Origin: DAOUBF01 sp034432795
GTDB taxonomy: Bacteria; Chloroflexota; Anaerolineae; DSLN01
Assembly (NCBI GenBank): GCA_034432795.1
Contig: DAOUBF010000044.1
Coordinates: 12,562-76,561, forward strand
DNA: 64,000 bases
Direction of reading: 5' to 3'
The notes under the pieces are model-generated. The model was not told the origin of the DNA. It searched no databases and saw nothing but the letters and a program-made list of their open reading frames with translations. The translations under genes were made by a program, and so were the position numbers. The stretch's first letter is position 1, and every line of letters starts with the position of its first letter. Positions 14,349 through 23,045 of the stretch are shown piece after piece.

Positions 14349-16889
14349 ATGGGGAAGGTCATGCACCGAGATCCTCTGAGAGCGATAATCGTCATAGCCG
14401 CCCTGGTATTGGCCACTGCCTGCACCCGCGCCGCCCAGCCTGAAGCCAGTCCTCCCACCTCCCTCCCCACCATCCCGGCGACGATCACGCCCCGCCCGAC
14501 GGCGACGCCGCGCCCAACGCCCCTCCCCTCGCCCACGGCGACAGAAAGGCCCCCCAGCGCGACACCCGTGCCGCCCACAGCCACCGACACGCCCGCCCTG
14601 CTCACAGCCACACCGACGCAGACCGGGCTGGGGGACCCTGAGCCGACTGCGCCACCGATGAGCGAACGTCTGGCGCAGGCACAACGGCTGATGCACAACG
14701 GCGACTACGCGGCGGCGGAATCGGTCTATCAGGGGATTCTGGCCGCGCCCCTGACCGCCGCCGAAGCCGACGAAGCGCGCTACGGCCTGGGCATGGCCGC
14801 GTTGCGGGCCGGCGACTACGCTGCCGCAATAGCGGCGTTCACCGATTTCCTGAACCGTGTCCCCCAGGGCGACCGTGCCGCCGATGCCTGGTTCCTCCTG
14901 GGGGAGGCCCGCCAGGGGGCGGGTGATCCGGCAGGAGCTATCGTAGCCTATCGCCATTACCTGGCGACCGCCGCCGTCGCCGATGCCGCGCCTTACGCCC
15001 AGGAGCGCATCGGGGATGCCTATCTGGCGTTGAACGCGCCGGGACAGGCCGCTACTGCCTACGAAACCGCGCTGGCACAGGCATCAGCAGACCAGGCGCT
15101 CCGCCTGCACGAGAAGGCAGGCCAGGCCTATGCCGCCGCAGGCAATACAGCCCAGGCCATCGCCCACTATGAAGCCAACCTGGAGCTGACCACCAACGCG
15201 ACCACCCAGGCCAGGATGCTGTTCCTGGCCGGTCAGACGCTGCTTAACGCAGGCCAGGCCGAGGCGGGCTACAACCGCTTCCTGACGCTGGTCAACACGT
15301 ATCCGGCCACCGCCGACGCTTACCAGGCGTTGATCGCCCTGGTGAACGCCGGCGTACCGGTGGACGATTACCAGCGTGGGCTGGTGGATGTGTACGCCGG
15401 GGCCTGCACCCCCGCCGTGGAGGCCCTCAACCGCTATATCGCCTCCGGGCGCGAGGAACGCCGCGCCGACGCCTTCTTTTTCCTCGCCCGCGCCCAGGCT
15501 GGCCTGGGCAACACCGCCGAGGCACTGGCCGCCCTGGACACGCTCCTCAACACCTACCCCGCTTCGGCCCGCTGGGGCGACGCCTGGCTGGAAAAGGCAC
15601 GCATCCAGGCCGGGGCGAACGATGTTCGTGCGGCCCTGGCCACCTACCGCGCCTTCGTTGACCAGGCGCCGAACCACCCACGGGCGCCGGAGGCGCTTTG
15701 GCAGGCCGGCCTCCTGGCAGAGACCAACGGCGACGTCGCTACAGCGGGCGCGCTCTTCCGCGAACTGGCCGACCACTATCCCAACCACGAACGGGCCTCG
15801 GAGGGCCTGTGGCGGGCGGCGTTCAGCGCCTATCGCCAGGGCGACGTGGGCACGGCCACGGAGTTCTGGCGCAGCCTGGCGGCCCGTGCAGCGGGCGAGC
15901 GCTCCGCAGCAGCGGCGCTCTGGCTGGGGCGGGTGGCCCAGCGCCAGGGCGACCCCCAGGCAGCAGCCCAGTACTTCGCCAGGGCGCAGCAGCTTGCACC
16001 GGACAACTACTACGCGCTGCGGGCGGCTGAACTGGCCGAGGGCATCGGGCGCGCCTTCAGCCGCCCGGTGACATTCAACCCGAACGTTGACGCGGCGGCA
16101 GAGCAGGCCGAGGCCGAACGCTGGCTGGCGGCGCGCCTGCAGTTGTCCCGCTCAAGTGGCCTGGGCCAGCTCAGCCCGCAGATCGCCGCAGACCCACGCC
16201 TGCGGCGCGGCCAGGCCCTCTGGCGGCTGGGGCTGTACCCCGAGGCCAAAGTGGAACTGGAAAACCTGCGCCGGGCCTATGCCCGCGACGCGCTCGCCAG
16301 CTACCAGCTCGCTCTCACCTTTCGCGACCTGGGCCTGTACCGCTCCTCCATCCTGGCGGCGACGGCCACTGTGCGCCTTACCGGGGCCTCGGCGACCACC
16401 GCGCCCCGCTTCCTGGGGCGGCTGATGTACCCGATTTACTACGCCGATCTCATCGTGCCGGAGGCGCAGAAGTACGGGCTGGACCCCCTGCTCATGTTCG
16501 CCCTTGTCCGCCAGGAGAGCCTATTTGAGGCCATCGGCACCTCCTACGCCCAGGCGCAGGGCCTGATGCAAGTCATCCCCCCCACCGGCGCCTGGATCGC
16601 CGAACAACTCCGCTGGCCCAACTATCAGAACCAGGACCTGTACCGTCCTTATGTAAATATCATCTTCGGCACGTATTACCTGGCAGTGCAGCGTAACCGC
16701 TTTGAGGGCGACCTGTATGCCGCGCTGGCGGCCTACAACGCCGGCCCAGGGCGCAGCGCGATATGGCGCCAGCAGGCCAACGGCGATCAGGACCTGTTCC
16801 TGGAACTCATCACCCTGGAGCAGCCACAGACTTACATCAAGCGCATTGCGGAGCACTACGCCATCTACCGAATCCTGTACGGCCAATAG
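14349..16889 (+). CDS. Soluble-lytic-transglycosylase-like lipoprotein with TPR domain
   Basis: An 846-residue cell-envelope protein. A lipoprotein signal ends in the lipobox LATAC (C26), followed by a Thr/Pro-rich linker to about residue 100. A long TPR array (about residues 105-640) precedes a C-terminal SLT domain. The catalytic glutamate is E723 in ALVRQESLFEA, followed by the family blocks AQGLMQVIPPTGAWIA and YLAVQRNRFEGDLYAALAAYNAGPG. It would cleave peptidoglycan between MurNAc and GlcNAc with formation of 1,6-anhydroMurNAc. The start at 14349 is in-frame with a second ATG at 14361; AGATTATGGGGAAGG precedes the latter, so either may be used. Confidence 0.9.
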   Translation: MGKVMHRDPLRAIIVIAALVLATACTRAAQPEASPPTSLPTIPATITPRPTATPRPTPLPSPTATERPPSATPVPPTATDTPALLTATPTQTGLGDPEPTAPPMSERLAQAQRLMHNGDYAAAESVYQGILAAPLTAAEADEARYGLGMAALRAGDYAAAIAAFTDFLNRVPQGDRAADAWFLLGEARQGAGDPAGAIVAYRHYLATAAVADAAPYAQERIGDAYLALNAPGQAATAYETALAQASADQALRLHEKAGQAYAAAGNTAQAIAHYEANLELTTNATTQARMLFLAGQTLLNAGQAEAGYNRFLTLVNTYPATADAYQALIALVNAGVPVDDYQRGLVDVYAGACTPAVEALNRYIASGREERRADAFFFLARAQAGLGNTAEALAALDTLLNTYPASARWGDAWLEKARIQAGANDVRAALATYRAFVDQAPNHPRAPEALWQAGLLAETNGDVATAGALFRELADHYPNHERASEGLWRAAFSAYRQGDVGTATEFWRSLAARAAGERSAAAALWLGRVAQRQGDPQAAAQYFARAQQLAPDNYYALRAAELAEGIGRAFSRPVTFNPNVDAAAEQAEAERWLAARLQLSRSSGLGQLSPQIAADPRLRRGQALWRLGLYPEAKVELENLRRAYARDALASYQLALTFRDLGLYRSSILAATATVRLTGASATTAPRFLGRLMYPIYYADLIVPEAQKYGLDPLLMFALVRQESLFEAIGTSYAQAQGLMQVIPPTGAWIAEQLRWPNYQNQDLYRPYVNIIFGTYYLAVQRNRFEGDLYAALAAYNAGPGRSAIWRQQANGDQDLFLELITLEQPQTYIKRIAEHYAIYRILYGQ

Positions 16890-16899
16890 GAGGTTCCGC

Positions 16900-18549
16900 T
16901 TGTCTGTTCTCACCCACCACAGGTCGGGGCGCCATGGCTTCCGCCTCCCGGCGTTGGTGCTGGGGGCGCTTGCGCTCGGCCTGGCTGCCAGTTGGCGCCT
17001 GTCCGCCCATAGGGGCACACCCCTGCCCTATCTCCCCACCGAACCCCTGCCCCCTGGCGTCCAGGACAGCGTGATCCTGACGGACATGGACCACCCAGTG
17101 GCATTGGCCATTGACGCGCAGGGCCGCATTTTCTACACCGAGAAGGACACCGGGCGAGTTCGCCTGATCGTCAACGGCCAACTCCAGCCCCAGGCCGTGA
17201 TCACCGTGCCCGTGCGCACGGTGGGCGAGGCCGGACTGATCGGGATCGCCTTTGACCCCGATTATGCCCTGAACCATTTTATGTACATCTACCACACATC
17301 GCCCGACCCGGTGGAGAACCGGATTGTGCGCTTTGAGGAAGTGGATGGCGTCGCCCTCAACCCCACGATCGTGTACACATTCCCCCACCAGGCCAGGAGT
17401 TGGGACATGCACATTGGCGGGAACTTGCACTTTGGGCCGGATGGCAAGCTGTATGTGACCGTCGGCGAGGACGCCGTCCCTAACCGTGCCCAGGACCTGG
17501 GCAATCCGCACGGCAAGATACACCGCTTCAACGCGACGGTCCCTCTCTCCCCTCCACCCGACAACCCCTTCTACACCACGCCGGGCGCGGTCCAGAGCAT
17601 CTGGGCGCTGGGCCTGCGCAACAGCTTTGACTTTGATTTTGACCCGCTGACCGGGCGGTTGTGGGCCTCGGAGAATGGGCCTACGCGCGATGATGAGATC
17701 AATCTTCTGGTCCCTGGCGGCAACTACGGCTGGCCGGTCTGTATCGGCCCCTGCGATCCCCCTGATCCCAGATACATTGATCCCAAATGGGGGTGGACGC
17801 CTGTGATCGCCCCAACCGCTGTCAAGTTCTACAACGGCAGCCAGATCCCCCAATGGCGAAACCAATTGTTCATGTGCAGTTTCCTTGACCGACAACTGCG
17901 CCATCTGATCCTGGACGCCGGGCGGCAGAATATCATTCAGGAGACTATCGTGGAGGGTGTTCCCTGCACCCTGGATATGGAGATAGGGCCGGATGGCTCC
18001 ATTTACTATATTGAGGGCGGCGGCTGGTCCAATGGCACGCTCCATCGGTTGTGGTCGGCCTCAGTCTCCATTGTCAAGTTCAACGACCCGTATGGCGTCG
18101 TTCAGCCTGGGGAGCGGATCACCTACACCATTGGCTACGCCAACACCGGCAGCGATCCGCTCACCGGCGTGGTCATCACGGATACCGTGCCCTCCGGCAC
18201 AATCCTGGACCCGGCTTCCGTTTATCCCACCGCCACCGTCGTGGCCGATCTCATCTACTGGCCGCTCCCCACGCTCATGCCCGGAGCCAGCCAGCAGGTG
18301 GGGTTCTCGGTCCTGCTCCCCTCCCCCACAACGACGCCGGCTGAGACAGCAACGCCGCCGTCATCTATGGCCCGCAGCCCCTCGCCCCTTGTGGAGTCCC
18401 CCACGCCGGTGGCTGGCTGCCCCGCCAACGCCCAGGTATGCAACCTGGCCTGGATTTACACCGATCAGACGGGCCGCTGGCAGCCCAGCAACCCGGCCTA
18501 CAACCCCTCAGAACGCTACTACATGCCGCTTGTACTGAAATCTCCCTGA
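16900..18549 (+). CDS. Secreted PQQ-type sugar dehydrogenase (glucose/sorbosone dehydrogenase) with DUF11 domain
   Basis: A 549-residue exported protein starting at TTG 16900, six bases after a perfect AGGAGG. An N-terminal hydrophobic segment (about residues 14-30) is followed by a six-bladed beta-propeller: HPVALAIDAQGRIFYTEKDTGRV, GEAGLIGIAFDPDY, WDMHIGGNLHFGPDGKLYVTVGED, and ENGPTRDDEINLLVPGGNYGWP. This is the soluble aldose/sorbosone dehydrogenase fold that binds PQQ and calcium. A DUF11-type domain (about 385-470, GERITYTIGYANTGSDPLTG) and a Ser/Pro linker follow. It ends with YYMPLVLKSP, a tail resembling those of other Chloroflexota secreted proteins. It directly follows the transglycosylase gene. 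Confidence 0.85.
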   Translation: MSVLTHHRSGRHGFRLPALVLGALALGLAASWRLSAHRGTPLPYLPTEPLPPGVQDSVILTDMDHPVALAIDAQGRIFYTEKDTGRVRLIVNGQLQPQAVITVPVRTVGEAGLIGIAFDPDYALNHFMYIYHTSPDPVENRIVRFEEVDGVALNPTIVYTFPHQARSWDMHIGGNLHFGPDGKLYVTVGEDAVPNRAQDLGNPHGKIHRFNATVPLSPPPDNPFYTTPGAVQSIWALGLRNSFDFDFDPLTGRLWASENGPTRDDEINLLVPGGNYGWPVCIGPCDPPDPRYIDPKWGWTPVIAPTAVKFYNGSQIPQWRNQLFMCSFLDRQLRHLILDAGRQNIIQETIVEGVPCTLDMEIGPDGSIYYIEGGGWSNGTLHRLWSASVSIVKFNDPYGVVQPGERITYTIGYANTGSDPLTGVVITDTVPSGTILDPASVYPTATVVADLIYWPLPTLMPGASQQVGFSVLLPSPTTTPAETATPPSSMARSPSPLVESPTPVAGCPANAQVCNLAWIYTDQTGRWQPSNPAYNPSERYYMPLVLKSP

Positions 18550-18666
18550 GATGGGCTGCGACGTGGGCTGCGCCCAAGCCTCCTCTCTTCCCCCTATGAG
18601 AACGCGGAGCGCGACCTCTACACATGAACGTTGCGCATCTCTGAAAAATCTACAATAGAATCGGTA

Positions 18667-18713
18667 TTTTGGGACGCTTTTAGGACGCTTTTGGGACGCG
18701 GGTATGCTATAGT
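18667..18713 (+). promoter_or_regulatory. Three tandem 11-bp operator repeats and -10 box
   Basis: TTTTRGGACGC occurs three times without gap (18667-18677, 18678-18688, 18689-18699). TATAGT (18708-18713) follows nine bases later. Eleven-bp direct repeats in the -35 region are the pattern bound by OmpR/PhoB-type regulators. The next gene starts at 18936, leaving a leader of about 215 bases. The rest of 18550-18935 shows no gene. Confidence 0.6.
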
Positions 18714-18935
18714 CTGATAGAGGTCAGGAGGCGCTCCAGCGGATGCAGCCACAGAGCAGGCCGCCGCTACCTGGGGAGGTCCGACTTCAACTTGACCCTG
18801 CCGGGGATTGGGTGAGGAGAGGAGGTGGCAGTTATCTCGCGACTGAGATGAGCCAGGGTGCTCGTTGAGCCAGATTGTAGCCCACAGCATTTACCGGCGC
18901 TATGTCATTCATTGAGAAGAAGGAGTCTATATGCC

Positions 18936-19676
18936 ATGCGCTCGCTGATGATTCTCTGCATTCTTTTGGCGCTCACCGTGAGTAGCTGTACCACCCCTGC
19001 CGCGCCGGTCACGCCGACTGTGGAACCGACCGTGCCTCCCCCCACCCCCGATCTGGCTGCGACCGAAGCGGCACTAAAGGCCAAAGTCATCGCGCAGGCC
19101 ACGGCGGATATGGCCGCGACGCTGACAGCCATGCCCACGAACACGCCAACGGCTACAAACGCCGCCACGCCCAAACCGACGAACACCCCCAGGCCGCCGA
19201 CGAGCACACCCGCGCCGCCAACCAACACGCCACGACCGACGAACACGCCCGGCCCCAGCCCCACGCCACGCCCCACCAGGCCACCGCCCAGCCCCACGCC
19301 AGGCGCGATCACCGCTGTGTGGAACGTGAAAGGCTATGAGCAGTGGGGGCGGCCTGTGTTCGGCTGCGCGGCTTTTGACAACAGCAATCCCGTGCGTAAG
19401 TTCAACGTAGAGGTAATTGTCACCAATAACTCATCTCAAGACATTGAGGACTGGGAGTTTGTCTCCTACAACAACACGGGCGGCCAGGCCATCATCACCT
19501 GCTATTACTTCTATGGGGCCATCCTGCCCATTCACCCCGGGGAATCCAAATCGGTCACCTTTGCCGCCTTCGTGGAGCGTGACCAGTATGTCAGCCGGAT
19601 GCGCATGGAGTTTGGGCCGCACAACGTAGTCATCCAGCGATGCTTCTCGCCCGAAGGCGCCATTGCCGGCTGCTGA
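18936..19676 (+). CDS. Putative lipoprotein with Thr/Pro-rich stalk
   Basis: A 246-residue surface lipoprotein of unknown function. The signal MRSLMILCILLALTVSSC ends in a cysteine suited to lipidation. A short Ala-rich helical segment (residues 45-75) is followed by a stalk of NTP/TNTPRP repeats (about 75-125) and a globular C-terminal domain of some 120 residues (AVWNVKGYEQWGRPVFGCAAFD onward). That domain contains four cysteines and resembles FxLYD-like beta domains that bind or display (NVEVIVTNNSSQDIEDWEF). The ATG at 18936 is chosen because the one at 18931 runs into a stop; AAGGAG lies upstream. The 11-bp repeat operator at 18667 probably controls it. Confidence 0.75.
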   Translation: MRSLMILCILLALTVSSCTTPAAPVTPTVEPTVPPPTPDLAATEAALKAKVIAQATADMAATLTAMPTNTPTATNAATPKPTNTPRPPTSTPAPPTNTPRPTNTPGPSPTPRPTRPPPSPTPGAITAVWNVKGYEQWGRPVFGCAAFDNSNPVRKFNVEVIVTNNSSQDIEDWEFVSYNNTGGQAIITCYYFYGAILPIHPGESKSVTFAAFVERDQYVSRMRMEFGPHNVVIQRCFSPEGAIAGC

Positions 19677-19710
19677 TCGGGGAGCAGGCGGATCGTGGGC
19701 GCTTAAACCA

Positions 19711-19746
19711 GCACAGGCAGTTTGGTCATGACCAAACTGCCTGTGC
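19711..19746. terminator. 36-bp perfect palindrome between convergent genes
   Basis: Bases 19711-19746 read identically on both strands, with the centre TCATGA and the outer arm GCACAGGCAGTTTGG. It lies between two convergent genes, so a bidirectional terminator or a protein-binding cruciform is likely. No U-run follows on either side. Confidence 0.55.
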
Positions 19747-19769
19747 CTGTCCTCTATGGTCTGTTGTCG

Positions 19770-20015
19770 TTACCGGGCTGTTTGACCGCGCGTGATGGCA
19801 GCCCGATACGCATAATAGATCCCGGCGCAGGCGATTCCCACAACAATGGCGATCAAAAATGCCGACCCCATATTCGCCACGATGGCCTCCCAGGGGCCGC
19901 GCTCTAACCGGCCCACACTCGCCGTGTAGGCCAGCCAGATCGCCCAAACCAACGGCGGCAGAGCCGACAATGCAAAACGCACTATCCGCAACTTCCGTTC
20001 TACTTGCTCCGACAT
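19770..20015 (-). CDS. Small two-span membrane protein
   Basis: An 81-residue protein with two hydrophobic segments: ALSALPPLVWAIWLAYTA (about 16-33) and MGSAFLIAIVVGIACAGIYY (about 49-68), each flanked by charged residues. The N-terminus is basic and acidic (MSEQVERKLRIVR) and the C-terminus basic (RGQTAR). AAGGAG is well placed before the ATG, supporting a real gene. I do not recognise a family, and no operon partner is apparent; it converges on the lipoprotein gene across the 36-bp palindrome. Confidence 0.65.
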   Translation of the reverse strand: MSEQVERKLRIVRFALSALPPLVWAIWLAYTASVGRLERGPWEAIVANMGSAFLIAIVVGIACAGIYYAYRAAITRGQTAR

Positions 20016-20193
20016 AGGCAGATCTCCTTAATCATTCCATCGCCGGCACGGCGGGCACCCGGCCGCAGTTGTGAATACCGAACTCCCAGCGGTAAAACCA
20101 AACCAGTACCGGGCTTTAACCCGTTGACGCCAGGAGCAGATCGCTATGCTGAAGCATACTGCATCCCCCCGCCTGGGGTCAATAGGACTTCTG

Positions 20194-20368
20194 GGGTGCA
20201 TTTCAATTTTGGGGCAACTGTCAGCCGTCACCCCCTCCCTGCCCCTCCCCCTGGATGGGGGAGGGAACTCACCCCCTCCCAACCGGGCTGAAGCCCGGTA
20301 CTGGGCGGGGGAGGGTGGGGGTGGGGGGTAACCCACCGGGTCATCTGCCCCAAATCTGATATACACCT
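20194..20368. mobile_element. MITE-like element, copy 1
   Basis: A 175-bp non-coding element with imperfect terminal inverted repeats: left GGGTGCATTTCAATTTTGGG, right (complement) AGGTGTATATCAGATTTGGG. The inside is the C-tract/G-tract repeat plus one ACCGGGCTGAAGCCCGGT hairpin (20282-20299). The 12-base GACTTCTGGGGT is found at both outer edges (20186-20197 and 20369-20380), a possible target duplication. A second copy lies at 28412-28564. It has no transposase. The remaining gap 20016-20193 holds only a partial hairpin (CGGGCTTTAACCCG). Confidence 0.65.
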
Positions 20369-20420
20369 GACTTCTGGGGTAAAGTTGACGCCAGGGCAGG
20401 CTGCTGGTATCCTTGGGCCT

Positions 20421-21497
20421 ATGCGAACATGGGGACTACCTTACCTGGTCTTGTTGTTGATGTTGTGGGTGGCGCTGGGTCTGGCCTTCCTCAGCCCGCC
20501 GGACCTGTACAGCCCACCGGCCCTGGCCCACGCCCATCCATCGCCCGTCTCCACGCCAACGTCGCCTGTCGTGGGGTCACCCACGCCGCTGCCACCGCGC
20601 CCCACCCAGACACAGGCGCGCCCAACCGCCTCACCTACACCCACCGTGCAGCCGCCCACAGCCACGCCGCTCCCCGCCACCGCCACCCCACTCCCCACAG
20701 CCACGGCCTCCCCCCTGCTGCCCTCGCCAACGCCTCAGGCCTCGGCCACGCCGATGCTGATCATCACAGAGTGCCAGCCGGAGGCCACAAAAGGGTGCGT
20801 CAAGGGGGAACGCTTCACCAGCGCGCTGGAGGGGGAGCAGATCGCCTGGATTTACCTGCCGCCGGGCTACCCCCAGCCCGACCATCGCTATCCGGTGCTG
20901 TATATGTTTCATGGCTCCAACTCTGAGGATGGGCGGCAATGGATCAACGTGGGCCTGACCGACGCCGCCGACACCGGCATCGCCAGCGGCACGCTGCCGC
21001 CATTCATCATCGTCATGCCGCTGTCGCCTCTGCGCGGCCTGTATATGTTCAGTGGCGGCGGGCCACAATCTTACGAAGCTGTCGTCGTCAACGATCTCAT
21101 CCCCCATATAGATCAGACCTATCCCACGATCCCGACGCGGGAGGGGCGGGCCATCGGCGGCCTGTCGCGTGGCGCCTACTGGTCGCTGGAGATCGCCTTC
21201 CGCCACCCCGATCTGTTCAGGGCAGTAGGGGGGCATAGCGCCGCGCTCTCGGTGGCCACCGCGCCGCCCGGCTATCATCCCTACGACCTGGCCGCCTCAC
21301 CCGCCATCCGTGACCTGCGCATTTACCTGGACACGGGCGAGAACGACTATCTGCGCGAGGGGCCGGAGCGCCTGCATGCGCTGCTTGATGCCAATGGCGT
21401 GCCCCACACGTATATCGTTAATCCCGGCGCCCATGATGAAACCTACTGGGCAGCCCATGTGGCCGAATACCTGGCCTTTTATGCTGCAGAATGGTGA
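20421..21497 (+). CDS. Membrane-anchored esterase (esterase-D/feruloyl-esterase-like alpha/beta hydrolase)
   Basis: A 358-residue exported hydrolase. A signal-anchor (LPYLVLLLMLWVALGLAFL, residues 6-24) is followed by a long Pro/Thr linker to about residue 110. The catalytic domain has the oxyanion block YPVLYMFHGSNS, the nucleophile elbow GGLSRG with S249, and the histidine in NPGAHDETYW near the end. This is the PF00756 (esterase) fold, which hydrolyses short acyl esters or feruloyl-type sugar esters. The ATG at 20421 starts directly before the signal; an upstream TTG (20385) would add 12 residues. The ribosome-binding site is weak for both. asnS follows after 24 bases. Confidence 0.85.
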   Translation: MRTWGLPYLVLLLMLWVALGLAFLSPPDLYSPPALAHAHPSPVSTPTSPVVGSPTPLPPRPTQTQARPTASPTPTVQPPTATPLPATATPLPTATASPLLPSPTPQASATPMLIITECQPEATKGCVKGERFTSALEGEQIAWIYLPPGYPQPDHRYPVLYMFHGSNSEDGRQWINVGLTDAADTGIASGTLPPFIIVMPLSPLRGLYMFSGGGPQSYEAVVVNDLIPHIDQTYPTIPTREGRAIGGLSRGAYWSLEIAFRHPDLFRAVGGHSAALSVATAPPGYHPYDLAASPAIRDLRIYLDTGENDYLREGPERLHALLDANGVPHTYIVNPGAHDETYWAAHVAEYLAFYAAEW

Positions 21498-21521
21498 AAT
21501 CGGCTGAGGAGGGAAGAGGGT

Positions 21522-22859
21522 ATGGTAAATCTCATCCGCATTGAGGATATAGCCGCACACACCGGCGAGACAGTCACGATCCAGGGGTGGCTGTACAACA
21601 AGACGGACAAGGGCCGCCTTCAGTTCCTGCTTGTCCGTGACGGCACGGGCATCGCCCAGGCCGTCGTCTTTCAAAAAGAGGTGTCCGAAGCGGTGTTTGA
21701 GGCGGCCCGCACCCTCTCACAGGAATCTTCGCTCATCGTCACGGGCACGGTGCGGGCCGACCCGCGCGCACCGGGCGTGCCCGGCGGGTACGAGATCGGC
21801 GTGAGCGATCTGCACATCGTGCAACGCGCAGAGGACTACCCTATCGCGCCCAAGGAGCACGGCGTGGAGTTCCTCATGGACCACCGCCACCTGTGGATAC
21901 GCTCCTCGCGCCAGTGGGCCATCCTGCGCGTGCGCGCCACCGTCATCCGCGCCATCCGCGACTGGCTGGACAGCCATGGCTTCATTAACCTGGATACGCC
22001 CATCCTCACGCCCGCCGCTGCCGAGGGCACGACTACCCTGTTTGAGGTGAACTACTTTGATGACAAAGCCTATCTGGCCCAGACCGGCCAGCTTTACAAC
22101 GAGGCCAACATCATGGCCTTCGGCAAGGTGTACTGCTTCGGCCCGACCTTCCGCGCCGAACGTTCCAAGACCCGCCGCCACTTGACCGAGTTCTGGATGG
22201 TGGAGCCGGAGATCGCTTTCTGCGACCTGGACCAGCTTATGGAAATTGAAGAGCAATTCGTCTCCTATATTGTCCAGACCTGCCTGCACGAGCGCGAGAG
22301 GGAACTGAAGCTGTTAGAGCGGGACACAGCGGCGCTGGAGCGCGTCACCCCGCCCTTCCCACGCATCTCCTACGATGACGCTGTGGCCCTCCTCAAACGC
22401 CTGCGCGACGAGGCCACAGACCCAGAGCAGAAAGCTCTCCTGGCCTTTGAGTGGGGCAACGACTTCGGCAGCCCCCACGAGACAGCTATATCGGAGCAGT
22501 TTGATAAACCCGTCTTCGTCTATGGCTATCCCACAGCGGTCAAGGCGTTTTACATGGAACCCTGGCCGGGCCGGCCGGAGGTGTGCAAATCGGTGGACCT
22601 GCTGGCGCCAGAGGGCTACGGCGAGATCATCGGCGGCAGCGAGCGTATCGCCGACCCCGACCTGCTGATCCAGCGCCTCAAGGAGCACAACCTGCCGCTG
22701 GAGCCTTACCAGTGGTACATTGACCTGCGACGCTATGGCAGCGTGCCCCATTCCGGCTTTGGCCTGGGCGTGGAGCGCACGGTGGCCTGGATCTGCGGCG
22801 TAGAGCACATCCGCGAGACCATCCCCTTCCCGCGTATGCTCTACCGGCTGTACCCATAG
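21522..22859 (+). CDS. asnS: Asparaginyl-tRNA synthetase
   Basis: A 445-residue class IIb synthetase. The N-terminal OB-fold anticodon domain (TVTIQGWLYNKTDKGRLQFLLVRDG) is followed by the class II core: motif 2 around YCFGPTFRAERSKTRRHLTEFWMVEPE and motif 3 in GFGLGVERTVAWICG. KAFYMEP and GYGEIIGGSER favour asparagine rather than aspartate specificity. It attaches Asn to tRNA-Asn in the cytoplasm. Its presence suggests direct Asn-tRNA formation rather than the transamidation route. The ATG has GAGGGAAGAGGG upstream. Confidence 0.95.
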   Translation: MVNLIRIEDIAAHTGETVTIQGWLYNKTDKGRLQFLLVRDGTGIAQAVVFQKEVSEAVFEAARTLSQESSLIVTGTVRADPRAPGVPGGYEIGVSDLHIVQRAEDYPIAPKEHGVEFLMDHRHLWIRSSRQWAILRVRATVIRAIRDWLDSHGFINLDTPILTPAAAEGTTTLFEVNYFDDKAYLAQTGQLYNEANIMAFGKVYCFGPTFRAERSKTRRHLTEFWMVEPEIAFCDLDQLMEIEEQFVSYIVQTCLHERERELKLLERDTAALERVTPPFPRISYDDAVALLKRLRDEATDPEQKALLAFEWGNDFGSPHETAISEQFDKPVFVYGYPTAVKAFYMEPWPGRPEVCKSVDLLAPEGYGEIIGGSERIADPDLLIQRLKEHNLPLEPYQWYIDLRRYGSVPHSGFGLGVERTVAWICGVEHIRETIPFPRMLYRLYP

Positions 22860-22865
22860 CCTTAT

Positions 22866-23015
22866 AGGGGGAGCGAACTCACCCCCTCCCCCCTCTGTGG
22901 GGGAGGATTGGGGTGGGGGGCAATGTCACCCCCTCCCTGTCCCTCCCCCATCCGGGGAGAGGGAATACACCTCTCCCAATGGGTGGGGTGTGTTGGGGTA
23001 GGGGGCCTCGGCTCC
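22866..23015. repeat. C-tract/G-tract intergenic repeat
   Basis: Alternating runs such as ACTCACCCCCTCCC and GTGGGGGAGGATTGGGGTGG form several nested hairpins between asnS and the acetyltransferase gene. Same family as 10948-11060. Confidence 0.75.
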
Positions 23016-23045
23016 CGGTATCGGGGTTTAACCTGGTTATGAGAT

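Noticed and set aside
16837..18045. A 402-codon frame antisense to the sugar dehydrogenase
   Set aside because: Shadow; the plus-strand protein has propeller motifs and an ideal ribosome-binding site.
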